Of a stretch of DNA of 64,000 nucleotides, positions 8,454-16,824 are shown piece after piece. This DNA is from Sphingomonas sp. LaA6.9 (lineage in GTDB: Bacteria; Pseudomonadota; Alphaproteobacteria; Sphingomonadales; Sphingomonadaceae): positions 1 through 64,000 of the forward strand of contig NZ_JAKVIO010000005.1 in assembly GCF_022601895.1 (NCBI RefSeq). The letters are read 5' to 3'. How positions within the stretch are numbered: position 1 is the stretch's first letter; every line of letters begins with the position of its first letter. A program made the translations under genes and the position numbers. Under the pieces are notes generated by a model that worked only from the letters and a program-made list of their open reading frames with translations, ran no database searches and was not told the origin of the DNA.

Positions 8454-8512
8454 CATTTCGGATCAAGCCAGCCTTGCCAAAGCGCTGACGCTCCACGAAA
8501 AGATCGCTGACC

Positions 8513-9442
8513 ATGCGCAATGACCGCGATCATCTTCCAGCTGCCAAGCAGCGCGATCTCGAGCGCGTGCTCAAGGTCATATTCGAGGAATTCGCGGATG
8601 CAACCGCGCTTGGCACGCATGACTGGAAGAAGAAGGGCCGCATCCTCAAGGTCATCCTCTACGGCTCCTATGCGCGCGGAAACTGGGTCGATGAGCCGCA
8701 TACCGCGAAAGGCTACCAGTCCGATTTCGACCTGCTGATCATCGTCAACAATCAGCGCCTGACCGATCCGATCAAGTTCTGGGAGAAGGCCGAAGATCGG
8801 TTGATCCGCGAGTTCTCGATCACCCAGACGATCAAAACCCCGGTCAACTTCATCGTCCACACGCTTGCCGAGGTGAATGACGGTCTCGCGCATGGCCGGT
8901 ACTTTTTCATGGACATCGCAAAGGACGGCATCGCGCTCTACGAGAGCGAGGACAGCGAGCTTCATACCCCCAAGCCCAAGACGCCCGAACAAGCGCTGGC
9001 GATGGCGAAGGAGTATTTCGAGGAATGGCTGCCAACCGCGACACAGCGGTTCAATCTGGCGACCCATGCGATAGCCCAAGGTTACTTAAAACCGGCGGCG
9101 TTTGATCTGCACCAAACCGCCGAGTTTTTGTATCACGGGGTACTTCTCGTGAAGACCTTCTACACGCCCCACGTCCACAATCTGGGCTTCCTGCGCACCC
9201 AGGTCGAACGTCTTGACCGGCGATTGATCGATGCCTGGCCGCGCGAGACCAAGCGCGATCGCGCGCGGTTTGAGAAGTTGAAGGACGCCTATGTGAAGGC
9301 GCGCTACTCGAAGCATTACCGCATCACCGAGGAAGAACTGACTTGGCTCGGCGAACGCGTCGAAGAGCTCGGCCGCATCGTCCATATCATCTGCAGCGAG
9401 CGCATTGCCGAACTCGAACAGGCTGCCTCGGCCAAGGCCTGA
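8513..9442 (+). CDS. nucleotidyltransferase-HEPN fusion protein
   Basis: A 309-residue protein with two domains. The N-terminal part is a minimal nucleotidyltransferase: ILKVILYGSYARGNW at about residues 45-60, then SDFDLLIIV at about 75-83, giving the G-S and D-x-D motifs. The C-terminal part from about 165 is HEPN-like: LATHAIAQGYLKPAAFDLHQ, AEFLYHGVLLVK, and a late YVKARYSKHY whose R-x4-H resembles the HEPN catalytic pattern. As separate genes, MNT and HEPN proteins form toxin-antitoxin pairs in which MNT modifies the HEPN RNase; here both are fused. It travels with ardC and the sigma-like gene. Confidence 0.82.
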   Translation: MRNDRDHLPAAKQRDLERVLKVIFEEFADATALGTHDWKKKGRILKVILYGSYARGNWVDEPHTAKGYQSDFDLLIIVNNQRLTDPIKFWEKAEDRLIREFSITQTIKTPVNFIVHTLAEVNDGLAHGRYFFMDIAKDGIALYESEDSELHTPKPKTPEQALAMAKEYFEEWLPTATQRFNLATHAIAQGYLKPAAFDLHQTAEFLYHGVLLVKTFYTPHVHNLGFLRTQVERLDRRLIDAWPRETKRDRARFEKLKDAYVKARYSKHYRITEEELTWLGERVEELGRIVHIICSERIAELEQAASAKA

Positions 9443-9728
9443 CGCGACCAATATTGCCGCTACTTTGGTCCCGCGCGCGCCCCCTTCGGGTGCGCGATTG
9501 TCGGTACCGTCGGTGGCGTTCAGGCGCCCGGACAATGGAGAAGCTGCGTGAATGATGGAACTCATCCTCGACCGACCGGAGTAACAATTGCGAAGCGTGC
9601 CCGATCACAGAGATAGGGCGATCAAAGCAAAACGTCCTCATCGCTGCGCACGAGTTTGCTCTGTGCGGACCTGCAGAACGGAATGAGAAATGCCGCCCCT
9701 CACTAACGATCTTGTACAAAATACAGCT

Positions 9729-9920
9729 ATGATCACAGTTGGAGAGTTTGCAGATTTGGCGCACCTGTCGCGACGTCAGATTGACCGGATGCGTCGGCGG
9801 CGGCCTCCGGGGTTTCCGTCAGAATTCGAGCTCGCCAGTACTGACAGCAAATATCGACGTTGTCCGAGATTCAAGCTGATCGAGGTCCAGGCCTGGCTGG
9901 ACTCGCGCGCACTTTGGTAA
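9729..9920 (+). CDS. small AlpA/excisionase-like DNA-binding protein
   Basis: A protein of 63 residues from the ATG at 9729 (an in-frame ATG at 9690 would add 13). The pattern MITVGEFADLAHLSRRQIDR, MRRRRPPGFPSEFELAS and CPRFKLIEVQAWLDSR is that of the winged AlpA/MerR-like excisionase fold, in which a helix-turn-helix is followed by a basic loop and a terminal helix. Such proteins direct excision or regulate integrases of phages and islands. It ends the ardC-containing group. No integrase is adjacent; the nearest is 30 kb away. Confidence 0.6.
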   Translation: MITVGEFADLAHLSRRQIDRMRRRRPPGFPSEFELASTDSKYRRCPRFKLIEVQAWLDSRALW

Positions 9921-10094
9921 CCGCGTCGATCCGGTGGAGACGACGGTCTGTGACACCGTTTTAATCCTCAACATCACTGCAAGACCATCTTCCTCGTCAT
10001 TGATGAGTCGTCACGACTGAGAGACTTGACCACCGCGGTCTCGCAGTCATGGGTGGGGCGAAGACGGAGCCGAGAAGTGCGCCGCAGAATACCT

Positions 10095-10502
10095 TCATGC
10101 ACTCGTGCGTGAGGTGTGTATCCGAATTACGGGCCCGATCGCCTCGAAGGCATCGCTCTTGTAGGCCTGCTTGCTCATCATCGTTCCTCCGGCTTGCCGA
10201 AATCCCTGATCGGTGCAAATCTCGATCCAGTCCTTGCCCGCGATCGGCGCCGTGACCTGCTCCGCCGTCAGCGCCGCGTAGCCCTTGGCCAGTTCCCGGA
10301 ACGCTTTCAACTCGTCATCCTCGAAGTTGGCACGGTCCTGCTTAGCGAACAGGTACTGATAGACCCAGAACTCGCGCCCGCGCGCCAGGATGATCGAGCG
10401 ATACTGGTTATCCGACAGCCGCTTCTTGAGCACGCCGCCGCCCAGATCGTCAGCTTGACCCGCCATCACTTGGGCAATGGCCTTGCACCGCCGATTCTTG
10501 TC
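10095..10502 (-). pseudogene. truncated RelE/HigB-like toxin joined to antitoxin start
   Basis: Reading leftward from 10502, the frame gives ADDLGGGVLKKRL, YRSIILARGREFWVYQYLFA and KQDRANFEDDELKAFRELAK, the body of a RelE/ParE-type toxin of the COG4737 kind. The first 20 or so residues are missing because the Lrp gene's stop codon lies exactly there. After the toxin, the same frame continues without a stop into MMSKQAYKSDAFEAI, the typical start of the partner HigA-like antitoxin, and then turns into unrelated residues near 10140. Both genes are therefore broken. It marks a recombination junction at each side. Confidence 0.65.
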
Positions 10503-10995
10503 AGGAAGCCGCGCCGATCATCTGCAACAGGTCAAGGCTAGCGCGATCATTCACGTTTTTCGAGATCGGATAGGTGGTATAGTCGATTTCCATCACCAGG
10601 AAGGGCGCCATGATCTCGTGGTAGTGGCGCACATTCTGAGCAAATATCCGCATCACATAATCGATCGATCCGAAGACGGCGTCGCACTCGACAATGTTGA
10701 TGCTCTCGCTGAGGATCGCTTCAAACTGCCGGGACTTTTCCGGCGTGCAATCCTTGATGCTGACAGTCACGATAAACTGGCTGAGATTGCCGAGGCGTTC
10801 CACGTCAATCTCGGCATGGTATCCGCGGATGAACCGTGCGGCCTCGAGCCTGTCAATACGCATGCTGCAAGGTGTCGGAGACAGGCCGATCGCCTTGGCG
10901 AGCTGCACCTTGCTTATTCGTCCGTCCTCACGCAGCACCGACAGGATTTTGAGGTCAAGCTGGTCAAGTGATTGTGGACTGCTCCCAGGTGCCAT
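10501..10995 (-). CDS. Lrp/AsnC-family transcriptional regulator
   Basis: A 164-residue protein. The N-terminal helix-turn-helix reads LDQLDLKILSVLREDGRISK then VQLAKAIGLSPTPCSMRIDR, and the C-terminal ligand-binding RAM domain includes IVECDAVFGSIDYVMRIFAQ and ITVSIKDCTPEK. It lies 21 bases downstream of the permease gene, on the same strand. A paralogue occurs at 16825-17337 in the same block. Lrp-type proteins sense amino acids, so both probably adjust the peptide and D-amino-acid genes. The 3' end abuts a toxin-gene fragment, so the last residues may have been replaced by rearrangement. Confidence 0.9.
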   Translation of the reverse strand: MAPGSSPQSLDQLDLKILSVLREDGRISKVQLAKAIGLSPTPCSMRIDRLEAARFIRGYHAEIDVERLGNLSQFIVTVSIKDCTPEKSRQFEAILSESINIVECDAVFGSIDYVMRIFAQNVRHYHEIMAPFLVMEIDYTTYPISKNVNDRASLDLLQMIGAAS

Positions 10996-11016
10996 TAAAC
11001 CCGCCCCTACCCGTGT

Positions 11017-12474
11017 TCAAACTTGTACCGCTGACGCTGTTCCGCGGACAAGAACTGACCGACGAATGCCATAGCCGAAATATACGATCATGCCGATCGC
11101 AAGCCACACCGCAAGCCGAATCCACGTGTCGCCGGGCAGGCTGTACATCAGATAGGAGCAGCCCCCGATCCCGCAGATCGCCACGGGCCAGATCAGGGGG
11201 GCACGAAAAGCGCGCGGCCAGTCGGCCTTGGTCCGTCGCAGGATCAGCACGCCGAGACAGACGATCGAGAATGCCATGAGAGTGCCGATCGACACCAGTT
11301 CACCCAACAGACCGATCGGTAGCAAGCCAGCGATCAGTGCGGCGCCAAGGCCCACGAACCAGGTTCCGAAAACGGGGGTGCGATATACCGGATGCACTTT
11401 GGAAAAGGCGTCGGGTAACAGTCCGTCACGCGCCATCGCGAAGAAAATTCGGGTCTGGCCATAGAGCGTGACAAGCATGGCGGACGCGAGCCCGATGATC
11501 GCACCGACACTGATCAACGGCTTCAACCACGCCAGCGGTTCCCCGCCTTGCGCGATCGCGACGAAGACCGGATGCGGAACATTGAGCTGCGTATAATGGG
11601 CGAGTCCCGTCATGACGAGGCACATCGCCAGATAGAGTGCGGTACAAATCCCAAGCGAAAACAGCAAGCTGAGCGGAATGTCCCGGCGCGGGTTGCGTGC
11701 TTCCTGGGCACTCGACGAGACCATGTCGAAGCCGACATAGGCGAAGAACACGATGCCGGCGGCCCGGACGACACCCGAAACACCGAACTCGCCGAATTCC
11801 CCCCGATTGTCGGGAATGAACGGAACCCAGTTTTCCGCCCGCACATGGAAGGCACCGAACCCGATCACCAGCAGGACGACAGCGATCTTGACCGCCACCA
11901 TCGCGGCATTCCATCGCGCCGCCGCCCTGATTCCGAACATGAGCACGGTCGTCAGAAAGAGCACGATCGCAATGGCGGGAATGTTGAGCCATGCACCGCT
12001 CCGCACGAGGGCACCGTCCTGCCCGAGCATCAATGGCGCGGTGGTCAGCCAATGCGGCAGGAAGACGCCGATCTCCGCGAGGAACGCCGTGAAATAGCCC
12101 GACCAGCCCGAGGCGATGGTGGACGTCGCAAAGAGATATTCGAGTATGAGATTCCACCCGATCATCCAGGCGATGAATTCACCGAGCGTAGCGTAGGTGT
12201 AGGTATAGGCGCTGCCCGAAACGGGTATCATCGACGCCAGCTCCGCATAGCAGAGAGCCGCGCACAGGCAGGTCAGGCCCGCAAGGACGAAAGAAAGCGC
12301 GATGCCCGGCCCGGCATAATTCGCCGCGGCAGTGCCGGTAATGACAAAGATGCCCGCGCCGATGGTTCCCCCGACACCCATCAAGGTGAGGCTTCCCAGG
12401 CCCAAATGTCGATGGAGACCCCCCGCATCGACCTCGGCTCCTTGCGGAACCGGCTTCAACGTCCACATCCCCAT
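11017..12474 (-). CDS. APC-superfamily amino acid permease
   Basis: An integral membrane protein of about 485 residues with 12 or more hydrophobic segments. The N-terminus has the APC signature LTLMGVGGTIGAGIFVITG, followed by GPGIALSFVLAGLTCLCAAL and YAELASMIPVSGSAYTYTYA, as in cationic amino acid transporter-like permeases (YfnA/CAT type). It should import an amino acid by proton or sodium coupling. I chose the ATG at 12474, preceded by GGAGG 11 bases upstream; the open frame extends to 12663 without support. It follows the D-aminoacylase-like gene, so a D- or N-acyl amino acid is a possible cargo. Confidence 0.88.
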   Translation of the reverse strand: MGMWTLKPVPQGAEVDAGGLHRHLGLGSLTLMGVGGTIGAGIFVITGTAAANYAGPGIALSFVLAGLTCLCAALCYAELASMIPVSGSAYTYTYATLGEFIAWMIGWNLILEYLFATSTIASGWSGYFTAFLAEIGVFLPHWLTTAPLMLGQDGALVRSGAWLNIPAIAIVLFLTTVLMFGIRAAARWNAAMVAVKIAVVLLVIGFGAFHVRAENWVPFIPDNRGEFGEFGVSGVVRAAGIVFFAYVGFDMVSSSAQEARNPRRDIPLSLLFSLGICTALYLAMCLVMTGLAHYTQLNVPHPVFVAIAQGGEPLAWLKPLISVGAIIGLASAMLVTLYGQTRIFFAMARDGLLPDAFSKVHPVYRTPVFGTWFVGLGAALIAGLLPIGLLGELVSIGTLMAFSIVCLGVLILRRTKADWPRAFRAPLIWPVAICGIGGCSYLMYSLPGDTWIRLAVWLAIGMIVYFGYGIRRSVLVRGTASAVQV

Positions 12475-12862
12475 CTTCTGGCGCACCTCCGAGCAGCATG
12501 GCCCGCCGGCTCGAAGGTTGCGGTGGCACCGTGCCGCAGATCGGCCGGCTCTGCTCGGCGCGCAGCAAGGGCGACTATCCGCGAGGCTGCGCCTCCTCCG
12601 GCCCCTTCGACAATCGGGCTCGACGCCGCAATCTATCGGGGAAGCGATGGTGAGTGTGCCCATTATGGGGCCGAAGTGCAGTGATTATGCCTGGCGATCT
12701 GGCCCGATTCAGCGGAAACGCCTGGCATCGGCGCCAGCCCGGCCGCCGCCGCTAGTGCGGGAGCGACCGCCGATACCCTGTTCCGCGGCGAAGCTTCGTC
12801 CATCCAGGAAATGTTGCGTTTGCCGATCTGTGCACCCAACGCCATCACGGGGCGATGTGATG
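12475..12862. other. gene-free spacer between permease and amidohydrolase
   Basis: A 388-base GC-rich stretch. No gene with a believable start and composition is visible on either strand. It contains the permease ribosome-binding site at its left edge and probably a separate permease promoter, but I see no clear palindrome. Confidence 0.4.
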
Positions 12863-14539
12863 TCAGACGCCGCACGCGTGCCGCAGCACCATTCCCGAAC
12901 GCGCGCCGGTGTGACGTCCCTTTTCAAGCGTCAGGACGCCGTTCACGATCACATGGTCGACACCCGTCGCAGGCCGCGTCGGCCTAGCCCAGTCCGCATG
13001 ATCCCGGATTTCGTCGAGGTCGAATATGATGACATCGGCGCGCAGACCCTCGCGCAGTACACCCCGGTCTGCCAGACTCAGGCGCTGGGCAGGCCATGAC
13101 GTCATCTTGCGGACGGCATCCTCCAGCGACAAGATTTTCCGGTTGCGCACATATTCGGCGAGGACCCGGGCGAAGGTTCCATAGGATCTGGGATGGGGCA
13201 AACCCATGCCATCAAGCTCTCCCAATGCCTGGGTGGCCGCCGCATCGCTGCCGATGCTGATCGAGGGCTGTTTAATCGCGGCTTCGATATCCCCTTCATT
13301 CATGACAAAGTACAAGGCGAATGCGCGGTCGGGGAACGCTTCGACCATGATGTCCCAGGCGGCATCCGTCGGATCCTTTTGCAGCATCGCCCCGATCTCG
13401 ACGAAGTTCCTTCCATGGAATCGCGCATTGCCCGCGTCGTGCGAATTCGCCAGAACGATATTCTCCCAACCGCCCGCGGCCTCGACCAGGTTCGACCATC
13501 CGGACTGGGTTCCCGCCGCGACTTCCTGCTTCAGCCGTGCCCGCAACACGGGATCGCGCAGCTTTGCCATCGCAGCTTCGGTTCCCTGCGCAAAGACATG
13601 CGCCGGCACCGTTCCTTCAAGACCGGTGCCGGCGGCGGCATAGGGATAGATGTCGGCGGCGATATCGAGGCCGCGGGCGCGCGCTGCGCTGATGCTCGCG
13701 ATCGCCTCTGGCATCAGCTTTCCCCAGCCGGGCGCGTAGGCCGCCTTGAGGTGGAATATTTCGACCTTGGCGCCGCTTTCCTCGCCGATCCGGATGGCCT
13801 CGTTGATCGCTTGCACGAGCTGTGCGCTTTCGTCGCGCAAATGCGTTGCATAAAGCCCTCCGCACTGTGCGGACATCTTTGCCAGCGCGATCAGATCTTC
13901 GGTCAACTGGAAGGAATCCGGCGGATACATCAGCGCCGTACTGATCCCGAACGCACCAGCTTTCATCGCGATATCGACCAACGCGCGCATCCGGTCGAGC
14001 TGGGCCGGCGTCGGGGCGCCGGCGGCATCGCCCATGACCTGGACGCGCGCCTGGGTCGCACTATAGTATGTGCCGAAGTTGACCGCGATTCCGCGCCGGG
14101 CAAGGTCGTCGAAATATTGCGGTATCCGCCGGGCTGGAACGGGCGTCCCGCCTTCGCCGGCGATGAGCGTGGTCACGCCCATGCGCAATTTATTCTCGGC
14201 CGCGCCGTTCTTCAGAAGCACTTCACCCGACTGGTCCATCATATCGATGAAGCCCGGCGCTACATATTTTCCGGTTGCGTCGATTTCCCTAGCCCCGGAC
14301 GCAGTGATGCGTCCGATCTTGGCAATCCTGTCACCCTTGATTCCGACGTCCGCATAGACCCAGGGATTTCCCGCGCCGTCGAGCACGCGTCCGCCTCTTA
14401 TGACGATGTCGTAATCTGGAACCGGTGCCGCCGAAGCGAGAAAAACCGAGCAGAACGCGACGAATAGGGCCCTTGTCGGAACCGCCCGCCTGGCCGCCGA
14501 AGAAAGCCCTGCGCCAGCGCGGCGCGCGCCCATCATCAT
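12863..14539 (-). CDS. N-acyl-D-amino-acid deacylase-like amidohydrolase
   Basis: An exported or anchored protein of about 558 residues: a hydrophobic leader (ALFVAFCSVFLASAAP) ends near residue 40, then the amidohydrolase entry YDIVIRGGRVLDGAGNPWVY. Later landmarks are ATHLRDES and EIFHLKAAYAPGWGK (the two middle histidines), DIYPYAAAGTGLE and GSDAAATQALGELDG (the catalytic Asp). At the place of the usual HxH the sequence is APGFIDMMDQSGEV, so the first metal dyad is absent, as I recall for one subgroup of this family. The start overlaps the dgcA stop (ATGA). It is expected to release D-amino acids from N-acyl forms, such as those made by DgcN. Confidence 0.8.
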   Translation of the reverse strand: MMMGARRAGAGLSSAARRAVPTRALFVAFCSVFLASAAPVPDYDIVIRGGRVLDGAGNPWVYADVGIKGDRIAKIGRITASGAREIDATGKYVAPGFIDMMDQSGEVLLKNGAAENKLRMGVTTLIAGEGGTPVPARRIPQYFDDLARRGIAVNFGTYYSATQARVQVMGDAAGAPTPAQLDRMRALVDIAMKAGAFGISTALMYPPDSFQLTEDLIALAKMSAQCGGLYATHLRDESAQLVQAINEAIRIGEESGAKVEIFHLKAAYAPGWGKLMPEAIASISAARARGLDIAADIYPYAAAGTGLEGTVPAHVFAQGTEAAMAKLRDPVLRARLKQEVAAGTQSGWSNLVEAAGGWENIVLANSHDAGNARFHGRNFVEIGAMLQKDPTDAAWDIMVEAFPDRAFALYFVMNEGDIEAAIKQPSISIGSDAAATQALGELDGMGLPHPRSYGTFARVLAEYVRNRKILSLEDAVRKMTSWPAQRLSLADRGVLREGLRADVIIFDLDEIRDHADWARPTRPATGVDHVIVNGVLTLEKGRHTGARSGMVLRHACGV

Positions 14540-15552
14540 GCGGCCGCCCGACATCTTGTAGGATAACCCCAAAGATCATCGGGACACCAAGCCTGGCCAT
14601 GCACATATTCAATGGAAGGAACACGATCCCTGGCCAGGAAAATCGGACCGTCGAGATCGATAATATCGCAAAGCTGCCCAAGGACGAAGGCTGGCGCCAT
14701 GCCCAGACTTGATCCCACCATACAACCCACCATCACGCCGAGACCGAGCAAGCGGGCCTGCTTGACCATCTCCAGCCCTTCCGTGAGGCCACCGCATTTG
14801 TCGAGCTTGATGTTGACGACGTCGAACCGCCCGACAAGTCTGGAAATCTCGTCCAGCGTCAGCACGCTTTCATCGGCCGCGACCGGCACCGGACACTTGA
14901 TGCCGTCAAGCTCCGGCTCGCGTCCCCGCCGCACCGGTTGCTCGATCAGTGAAACCTTCTCCTCCACAAGAGCGGCGATAAGCGGGGCGAGATCCTTTCG
15001 GGAGAATCCCTGATTTCCATCGACGCCCAGCCATGCGTCGGGCCTCGCCGCACGGATCGCGCGAACGCGCGCGATGTCCAGCCGAAGTTCGCCGGTCAGC
15101 TTGATCTTGATGCGAGCCACGTCCGCGAAGGCGCTCGCGCGCCGCGCCATCTCCGCTGGCTCCTCGGCGCCGATCGTGAAGGTGGTGGCGAGCGGAGCCG
15201 GCGCCCCGAGGCCCGCCAACTCCCAGACGGTTTGTCCGGCACGCTTGGCTTCCAAATCCCACATCGCCGCATCGACCGCGTGGCGGGCGCCGCCGGCGGG
15301 CATCGCGTCACGCAACAGCTCGCGGCTTACGCCGCTCTCGATGAGGGCGCGATGCGCTTCGACCTGCGCGGCCATGCTGGCGGCGTTTTCACCAAGATAA
15401 TAAACGCCCGACGCCTCGCCGCGCCCGACATGTTCGCCGTCGGCGAGGGTCACGACGATGACGTCCTGACGATCGAAGACATAGCCGGAAATGCGGAAGG
15501 GGGCGGCGAATGGAAAGGTTTCAATGGCAATGCCGAGTGAAACGCCGGACAT
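14536..15552 (-). CDS. dgcA: N-acetyl-D-glutamate racemase / dipeptide epimerase-like (DgcA)
   Basis: An enolase-superfamily enzyme of 338 residues. The catalytic set is visible: KIKLTG (K-x-K) near residue 152, VDGNQGF (metal Asp), LIEQPV (metal Glu), AADES (metal Asp) and NIKLDKCGG (the opposite lysine). By sequence this could be an L-Ala-D/L-Glu epimerase. Its one-base overlap (TGATG) with a DUF1611 gene matches the published DgcN-DgcA pair, in which DgcN acetylates D-glutamate and DgcA racemises N-acetyl-D-glutamate. ATG 15552 is preferred over a TTG one codon upstream. Cytoplasmic. Confidence 0.8.
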   Translation of the reverse strand: MSGVSLGIAIETFPFAAPFRISGYVFDRQDVIVVTLADGEHVGRGEASGVYYLGENAASMAAQVEAHRALIESGVSRELLRDAMPAGGARHAVDAAMWDLEAKRAGQTVWELAGLGAPAPLATTFTIGAEEPAEMARRASAFADVARIKIKLTGELRLDIARVRAIRAARPDAWLGVDGNQGFSRKDLAPLIAALVEEKVSLIEQPVRRGREPELDGIKCPVPVAADESVLTLDEISRLVGRFDVVNIKLDKCGGLTEGLEMVKQARLLGLGVMVGCMVGSSLGMAPAFVLGQLCDIIDLDGPIFLARDRVPSIEYVHGQAWCPDDLWGYPTRCRAAA

Positions 15553-16619
15553 CAATGGGATCCTCCGAAGCTGATCGGGTGGACGGCAGGCATGACCACA
15601 GCGCGTGCATCGTGGCGGCCCAATATCGAGGCCACGGCGCCGTCCATCGAGGTTCGCAACGGATCGAAGGCCGGAACGCCGAGCTCAGCGCTGGCGCGTT
15701 CGAGCGCCTCGGCGCACGCCGCATCGTCGAGGCTGGAAGTATTCAGGCTCACCGCACCGAGCCGCGCCGACGCATTGGTCACGCGCGCGGCATCCAGGCA
15801 GGAATCCGCGACCTCGCGCAACGAACGCAGCGGAAAATCGGGGAAGGAATGGAAATGGTCGCGGCCAGGTTCGTGGCACAAGACCAGGACATCGGGCTGC
15901 GATCCGTGGATCAGACCGAGGGTAACCCCCGCAAAGGCCGGATGATAAATCGCCCCCTGTCCCTCGATGACATCCCAATGCGCCTCCGAAGCATCGGGCG
16001 AAAGCGCTTCAGCTGCACCCGCGATGAAGTCGGAAACGACCGCATCCATCGGGATGCCCGATCCCGCAATGATGATTCCCGTTTGCCCCGTTGCCCGAAA
16101 GTCCGCGTTCGCACCCGCCCGACGAAGCGCCTCTGTGAGCGCGAGCGCCGTGTATTTCTTCCCCAGCGCGCAATCAGTGCCGACAGTGAGCAATCGCCGG
16201 CCCGTGCGCTTGCGCCCCGTTGCCACCGGGATATGCCGCGGAGGCACCCGTACGTCGATCAGGCGTGTCCCCGATGCCCGAGCCATTTCGCCAAGGCCGG
16301 GAATATCGGCAAGTAGCATGTGCATGCCGCTCACGATATCGAGGCCTGCCCGTGCAGCCGCAATCAACCCCTCATGCCAGGCTGCGGGAATCTGACCGCC
16401 TATAGGCGCGACGCCGATGACGAGCGAACCCGCTCCCTGGGCCGCTGCGTCTTCGGGCCCAAGGTCTGGCAACCCGAGATCCACTGCTGCATTGCTGAAG
16501 CGAAACTGGCCAATACAAGAATCGCGTGACCAGTCGCGGATGCCGAAGGCGGTCTTGGCATGGAGCCTTTTCGAGATGTCCCCGACGAACAGAAGATAGG
16601 GTTTACGCAGCTCGATCAT
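15552..16619 (-). CDS. dgcN: DUF1611 protein, D-glutamate N-acetyltransferase (DgcN)
   Basis: A 355-residue protein of the DUF1611 family. It has an N-terminal Rossmann-like half (RKPYLLFVGDISKRLHAKTA, VIGVAPIGGQIPAAWHEGL) and a P-loop-like half beginning LLTVGTDCALGKKYTALALT near residue 143. FRATGQTGIIIAG and HWDVIEGQGAIYHPAFAGV are family hallmarks. Members paired with an enolase-type racemase are DgcN, which acetylates D-glutamate to start its catabolism. The tandem overlap with dgcA supports that reading. It starts 205 bases downstream of the Lrp gene, with an 8-bp hairpin 35 bases before the ATG. Confidence 0.82.
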   Translation of the reverse strand: MIELRKPYLLFVGDISKRLHAKTAFGIRDWSRDSCIGQFRFSNAAVDLGLPDLGPEDAAAQGAGSLVIGVAPIGGQIPAAWHEGLIAAARAGLDIVSGMHMLLADIPGLGEMARASGTRLIDVRVPPRHIPVATGRKRTGRRLLTVGTDCALGKKYTALALTEALRRAGANADFRATGQTGIIIAGSGIPMDAVVSDFIAGAAEALSPDASEAHWDVIEGQGAIYHPAFAGVTLGLIHGSQPDVLVLCHEPGRDHFHSFPDFPLRSLREVADSCLDAARVTNASARLGAVSLNTSSLDDAACAEALERASAELGVPAFDPLRTSMDGAVASILGRHDARAVVMPAVHPISFGGSH

Positions 16620-16653
16620 GATGCCCCCAAGAGGAAGAACGGGAATCGGTGGC

Positions 16654-16674
16654 CTGCGAAGCCCCGCTTCGCAG
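16654..16674 (-). promoter_or_regulatory. hairpin in the dgcN leader
   Basis: CTGCGAAG (16654-16661) pairs perfectly with CTTCGCAG (16667-16674) around CCCCG. It stands 35 bases upstream of the dgcN start and about 150 bases beyond the Lrp stop. No U-run follows on the minus strand, so it may be a processing or regulatory stem rather than a terminator. Confidence 0.4.
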
Positions 16675-16824
16675 ACGCCCTTGCATCACTGAAGCTAGAA
16701 CAAGTCGCACAGGAATTGCGTCTGAATTGGCAAGCCGCAACAGAGACTTCCCCTTTTTGAACGCGCCTGCGGTGCGCACTTCTCATGGTCGCAATTCGCC
16801 AGTCCGATAAGCACAGAGGTTGCG

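Noticed and set aside
11548-12684. A 378-codon plus-strand frame opposite the APC permease
   Set aside because: It is antisense to a well-supported membrane protein, and its translation is charged and repetitive as expected of a mirrored hydrophobic gene.
13193-14467. A 424-codon plus-strand frame opposite the D-aminoacylase-like gene
   Set aside because: No domain, antisense to a confident gene, and no start signal.
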